The position numbers and the translations under genes are program-made. The notes under the pieces are model-generated. The model saw only the letters and a list, made by a program, of their open reading frames with translations. It ran no database searches and was not told where the DNA came from. Source: Burkholderia sp. (GTDB lineage Bacteria > Pseudomonadota > Gammaproteobacteria > Burkholderiales > Burkholderiaceae). From it: a DNA stretch of 64,000 bases. Below, piece by piece: positions 61,732 through 64,000 of the stretch (position 1 is its first letter; every line of letters starts with the position of its first letter). The stretch is taken from contig JAIRVP010000049.1 in assembly GCA_031253835.1 (NCBI GenBank), forward strand, positions 1 to 64,000, in the 5' to 3' direction.

Positions 61732-62637
61732 ATGCAAAACCTCGATGCGCTGTTGATCTTTGCGCGAGTCGCCGAAATGACGAGCTTCACGCGGGCGGCC
61801 GAAAGTCTCGGCATCCAGAAAGGCCGCGTCTCGATGGTGATCCGGCAACTCGAGCGCGACGTGGGCGTTGCGCTGCTGCATCGAACGACGCGGAGCGTGC
61901 AGCTGACCGACGACGGCCGCGCGTTCTATTCGCGCGCACGGGACCTGCTGGCCGATGTCCAGGCGCTGCAATCGATGTTCTCCGGCGACGCCACGCGCAT
62001 CCGGGGAAAGTTGCGCGTCGACATGCCGACCGAGCTGGCACGCAGCGTCGTGGTGCCTGCGCTCCCGCAACTGATGGCGGCTCATCCGGAGCTCGAACTG
62101 GAGCTGTCGAGCACCGATCGGCGTGTCGATCTCGTGCAGGAAGGATTCGATTGCGTGATCCGCCTGGGCCCGATCGTGGACGAGACGCTGATTGCCCGGC
62201 CGCTGGGCCGGCTGCGCATGATCAATGCGGCAAGTCCCGATTATCTGGCGCGGTATGGCGTGCCGCTCACGCTCGCCGATCTGCTCGGCCAGGGGCATTG
62301 CATGGTCCACTACTCGCCGACGCTCGGTGCCCGGCAGGCCGGCTGGGAATATCCGAGCGGCGACGGCTATGCGACGCTGGCGCTGCCGAGTGCGATGCAG
62401 GTCAACAACGTGCAGACCTATCACGCGGCCGGGCTCGCCGGCATCGGGTTGATCCAGGCCGGCTATTCCGGGGTCGCGAATCACGTCGCCAGCGGCGCGC
62501 TGGTGGAGGTGCTGCCCGACCTGCGTCCGGAGCCGCTCGCCGCGTCGCTCGTCGTCGCCCATCGGCGCAATCTCTCGCCGCGCGTCCGGGCGTTCATGGA
62601 CTGGATCGAACCGGTACTGGAGCCGTATTTCGCTTGA
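61732..62637 (+). CDS. LysR family transcriptional regulator
   Basis: This 301-residue regulator has the N-terminal winged helix-turn-helix of the family (residues 1-60: LDALLIFARVAEMTSFTRAA, then GRVSMVIRQLERDVGVALLH). A LysR substrate-binding domain follows (about 90-295), in which LRVDMPTELARSVVVPALPQ marks the first lobe. It is divergent from the flavodoxin/aldo-keto reductase genes, a usual arrangement for LysR targets. It belongs to the CrgA/DsdC-like group by its TRSVQLTDDGRAFYSRA segment. The inducer is unknown. Confidence 0.94.
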   Translation: MQNLDALLIFARVAEMTSFTRAAESLGIQKGRVSMVIRQLERDVGVALLHRTTRSVQLTDDGRAFYSRARDLLADVQALQSMFSGDATRIRGKLRVDMPTELARSVVVPALPQLMAAHPELELELSSTDRRVDLVQEGFDCVIRLGPIVDETLIARPLGRLRMINAASPDYLARYGVPLTLADLLGQGHCMVHYSPTLGARQAGWEYPSGDGYATLALPSAMQVNNVQTYHAAGLAGIGLIQAGYSGVANHVASGALVEVLPDLRPEPLAASLVVAHRRNLSPRVRAFMDWIEPVLEPYFA

Positions 62638-62733
62638 GGGCATGCGGACGTTCGGCGTGGCCGGCGCCCGGCGCGCCGCGCGGTGGCCGTTTCCCGATAA
62701 GATGGCAGATTCCGTTCATCGAACGATGCCGCC

Positions 62734-63768
62734 ATGACCGCCTCCTCTTCACACCGAAATCCCATTCACTGCGAAATCGATCTCGACGCGCAAGGCAAGC
62801 ATGCGGGCTACCTGCGCCTGCCGCACTCCGTGCACCGCTCGGCATACGGCTGGCTGCCGATCCCGATCGCGTCGATCCGCAACGGCGACGGCCCCGTCGC
62901 GCTCGTGATGGCCGGCAACCACGGCGACGAGTACGAAGGCCAGATCATCGTGTCGCAACTGATGCGCGAGATCGATCCCGAGATGGTCAGCGGGCAGCTG
63001 ATCCTGCTGCCGATGGCGAATTTCCCCGCGGCGGACGCGGGCCTGCGCGTGTCGCCGCTCGACGAAGGCAACCTGAACCGCAGCTTCCCCGGCGACCCGA
63101 CCGGCACGCCGACGCAGATGATCGCCCACTACATCGAGCACGCGCTGCTGTCGCGTGCGCAGTATCTGGTCGACCTGCATTCGGGCGGCAGTTCGCTGCT
63201 GTACCAGGGCGGCAACATGCTCGCGATCGATCCGCTCGATGCCGACGAAGCCGCGAAGCTCAACGGGCTGCTGGCCGCGTTCGGGTTGCAGAACGCGCTG
63301 CTGCATGCACCGAATCCCGTGCATTCGGCATCGGCTGCGCGCCGGCAAGGCGCGATCTCGATCGTGACCGAACTCGGCGGCGCCGGCATGGCCGATCCTT
63401 CGCTGATCCGGCTCGGCCGCCACGGGCTGCTGCATTACCTCGGGTATATCGGCCTGCTGCACGGCGCACTCGTACCCGACGCGCCGCCGACCGTCACGCG
63501 CTTCATGCGCGTCGACGGCGATCGCCATTTCGTCTATGCGTACGAGCGCGGGCTGTATGAGCCGCTCGTCGAACTCGGCGATCAGGTGAAGGCGGGGCAG
63601 CCGGCCGCGTGGGTGCATTTCCCCGATACGCCGTTGCGCGAACCGGTGCTGCACCGGTTCAAGGGCGATGGCGAGGTGGTGTGCAAGCGCGTGCCCGCGC
63701 AGGTGCAGCGCGGGGATTGCATGTTTCAGCTGGCGGAGCTGTCGACGCCGGCGCGTGTCATCGAGTGA
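62734..63768 (+). CDS. Succinylglutamate desuccinylase/aspartoacylase family deacylase
   Basis: This 344-residue M14-type zinc enzyme removes an acyl group from an amino acid derivative. The zinc ligands are visible as H and E in AGNHGDEYEG and a distal His in YLVDLHSGGSS. The likely general base is Glu in IVTELGGAG. Other features are GNLNRSFPGDPTG and a C-terminal beta domain. It resembles the DoeB branch (N-acetyl-diaminobutyrate deacetylase), but no doe genes are adjacent. It is 96 bases after the LysR gene on the same strand. Confidence 0.9.
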   Translation: MTASSSHRNPIHCEIDLDAQGKHAGYLRLPHSVHRSAYGWLPIPIASIRNGDGPVALVMAGNHGDEYEGQIIVSQLMREIDPEMVSGQLILLPMANFPAADAGLRVSPLDEGNLNRSFPGDPTGTPTQMIAHYIEHALLSRAQYLVDLHSGGSSLLYQGGNMLAIDPLDADEAAKLNGLLAAFGLQNALLHAPNPVHSASAARRQGAISIVTELGGAGMADPSLIRLGRHGLLHYLGYIGLLHGALVPDAPPTVTRFMRVDGDRHFVYAYERGLYEPLVELGDQVKAGQPAAWVHFPDTPLREPVLHRFKGDGEVVCKRVPAQVQRGDCMFQLAELSTPARVIE

Positions 63769-63892
63769 CGAACGCGATCGGCTCATTCAGGAAATCGCGG
63801 CCCCGCCCCGCGCAGGATACCGGCAACGCTTCGCAACCGTCGCCCGCCGGCGCCTGCGCCTGCGCCTGCGCGGATTGCCAATACGTTGGCCG

Positions 63893-64000
63893 TCAGTCGG
63901 ACGACACCGGCAACTCATTTCCCTGCACGGCGCCGCATTGATGGCAATGCGGGAAGAAGAAGAAATTCCGGCCGCCGCATTCGCATACATTGAACAGCCT
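63893..64000 (-). CDS. Zinc-ribbon protein, C-terminal end only
   Basis: On the - strand a frame enters at the window edge and reads CECGGRNFFFFPHCHQCG before ending at a TGA (63895-63893). The pattern CxC ... CxxC with the aromatic stretch FFFFP is that of a small zinc-ribbon domain. Only 35 residues are visible, so the gene begins outside the window. The overlapping Arg-rich frame on the same strand is an artefact of GC repeats. Confidence 0.55.
   Translation of the reverse strand, partial: RLFNVCECGGRNFFFFPHCHQCGAVQGNELPVSSD

Noticed and set aside
63787..63990. Arg-rich 67-codon frame on the - strand
   Set aside because: The Arg run comes from a GCC/TGC repeat; the other - strand frame, with a Cys pattern, is the better gene.

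Overview
The window looks like chromosomal DNA of a Burkholderia sensu stricto species, probably of the B. cepacia complex. It is GC-rich throughout, dense with genes, uses Burkholderia-type OmpC-like porin and S53 peptidase genes, and carries type VI secretion (T6SS) vgrG/rhs genes with typical Burkholderia N-termini. This assignment rests on recognising gene types, not on a database search. No rRNA, tRNA or CRISPR array was seen.

Layout. (1) 1-7.4 kb: the 3' part of a T6SS spike gene (vgrG), a TPR-like protein gene and a large PAAR-like/Rhs toxin gene, all on the + strand. (2) 7.4-8.9 kb: a scar holding a decayed coding region, a 3'-truncated ISNCY (IS1202-type) transposase and the first 51 codons of a truncated Tat-exported protein gene. 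(3) 8.9-19.4 kb, - strand: a catabolic block whose genes form a complete Baeyer-Villiger route: BVMO, alpha/beta hydrolase, GMC alcohol dehydrogenase, aldehyde dehydrogenase and acyl-CoA ligase. It is followed by a membrane protein and an FAD oxidoreductase, and a PucR-type regulator is divergent. (4) 20.9-30.1 kb, - strand: a seven-gene run with DUF1329, DUF1302, MMPL/RND transporter, a small exported protein, a YCF48-type protein, a DadA-like oxidase and a TetR regulator, resembling envelope transport sets found with hydrophobic-substrate catabolism. (5) 30.4-40.3 kb: PhyH dioxygenase plus RidA, then two paralogous modules, each with a polytopic membrane protein, a Tat-exported flavin amine oxidase and a diheme cytochrome c. 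TetR genes and a frameshifted thioesterase remnant lie among them. (6) 40.65-45.7 kb: a second, rearranged ISNCY scar and a second rhs gene, inverted relative to the first. (7) 46-64 kb: ordinary chromosome: S53 peptidase, porin, Pal-like lipoprotein, a molybdenum hydroxylase operon, a diguanylate cyclase, an Rmf/CrpP-like gene behind a sigma-54-type promoter, an aldo/keto reductase, a flavodoxin-fold protein with a divergent LysR regulator, and a deacylase.

How it fits together. The roughly 32 kb of catabolic genes (about 8.75-40.65 kb) sit between two homologous rhs genes in inverted orientation, with ISNCY debris at both junctions. This looks like an acquired metabolic island placed in, or rearranged around, a T6SS rhs locus. 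Several - strand operons in the island begin with a similar upstream element: a 16-bp TGAC-N8-GTCA palindrome, in some cases preceded by a terminator-like hairpin. This suggests shared control by the island's TetR proteins. Both Rhs C-terminal tips carry cytidine-deaminase-like signatures, and neither has a recognisable immunity gene next to it.
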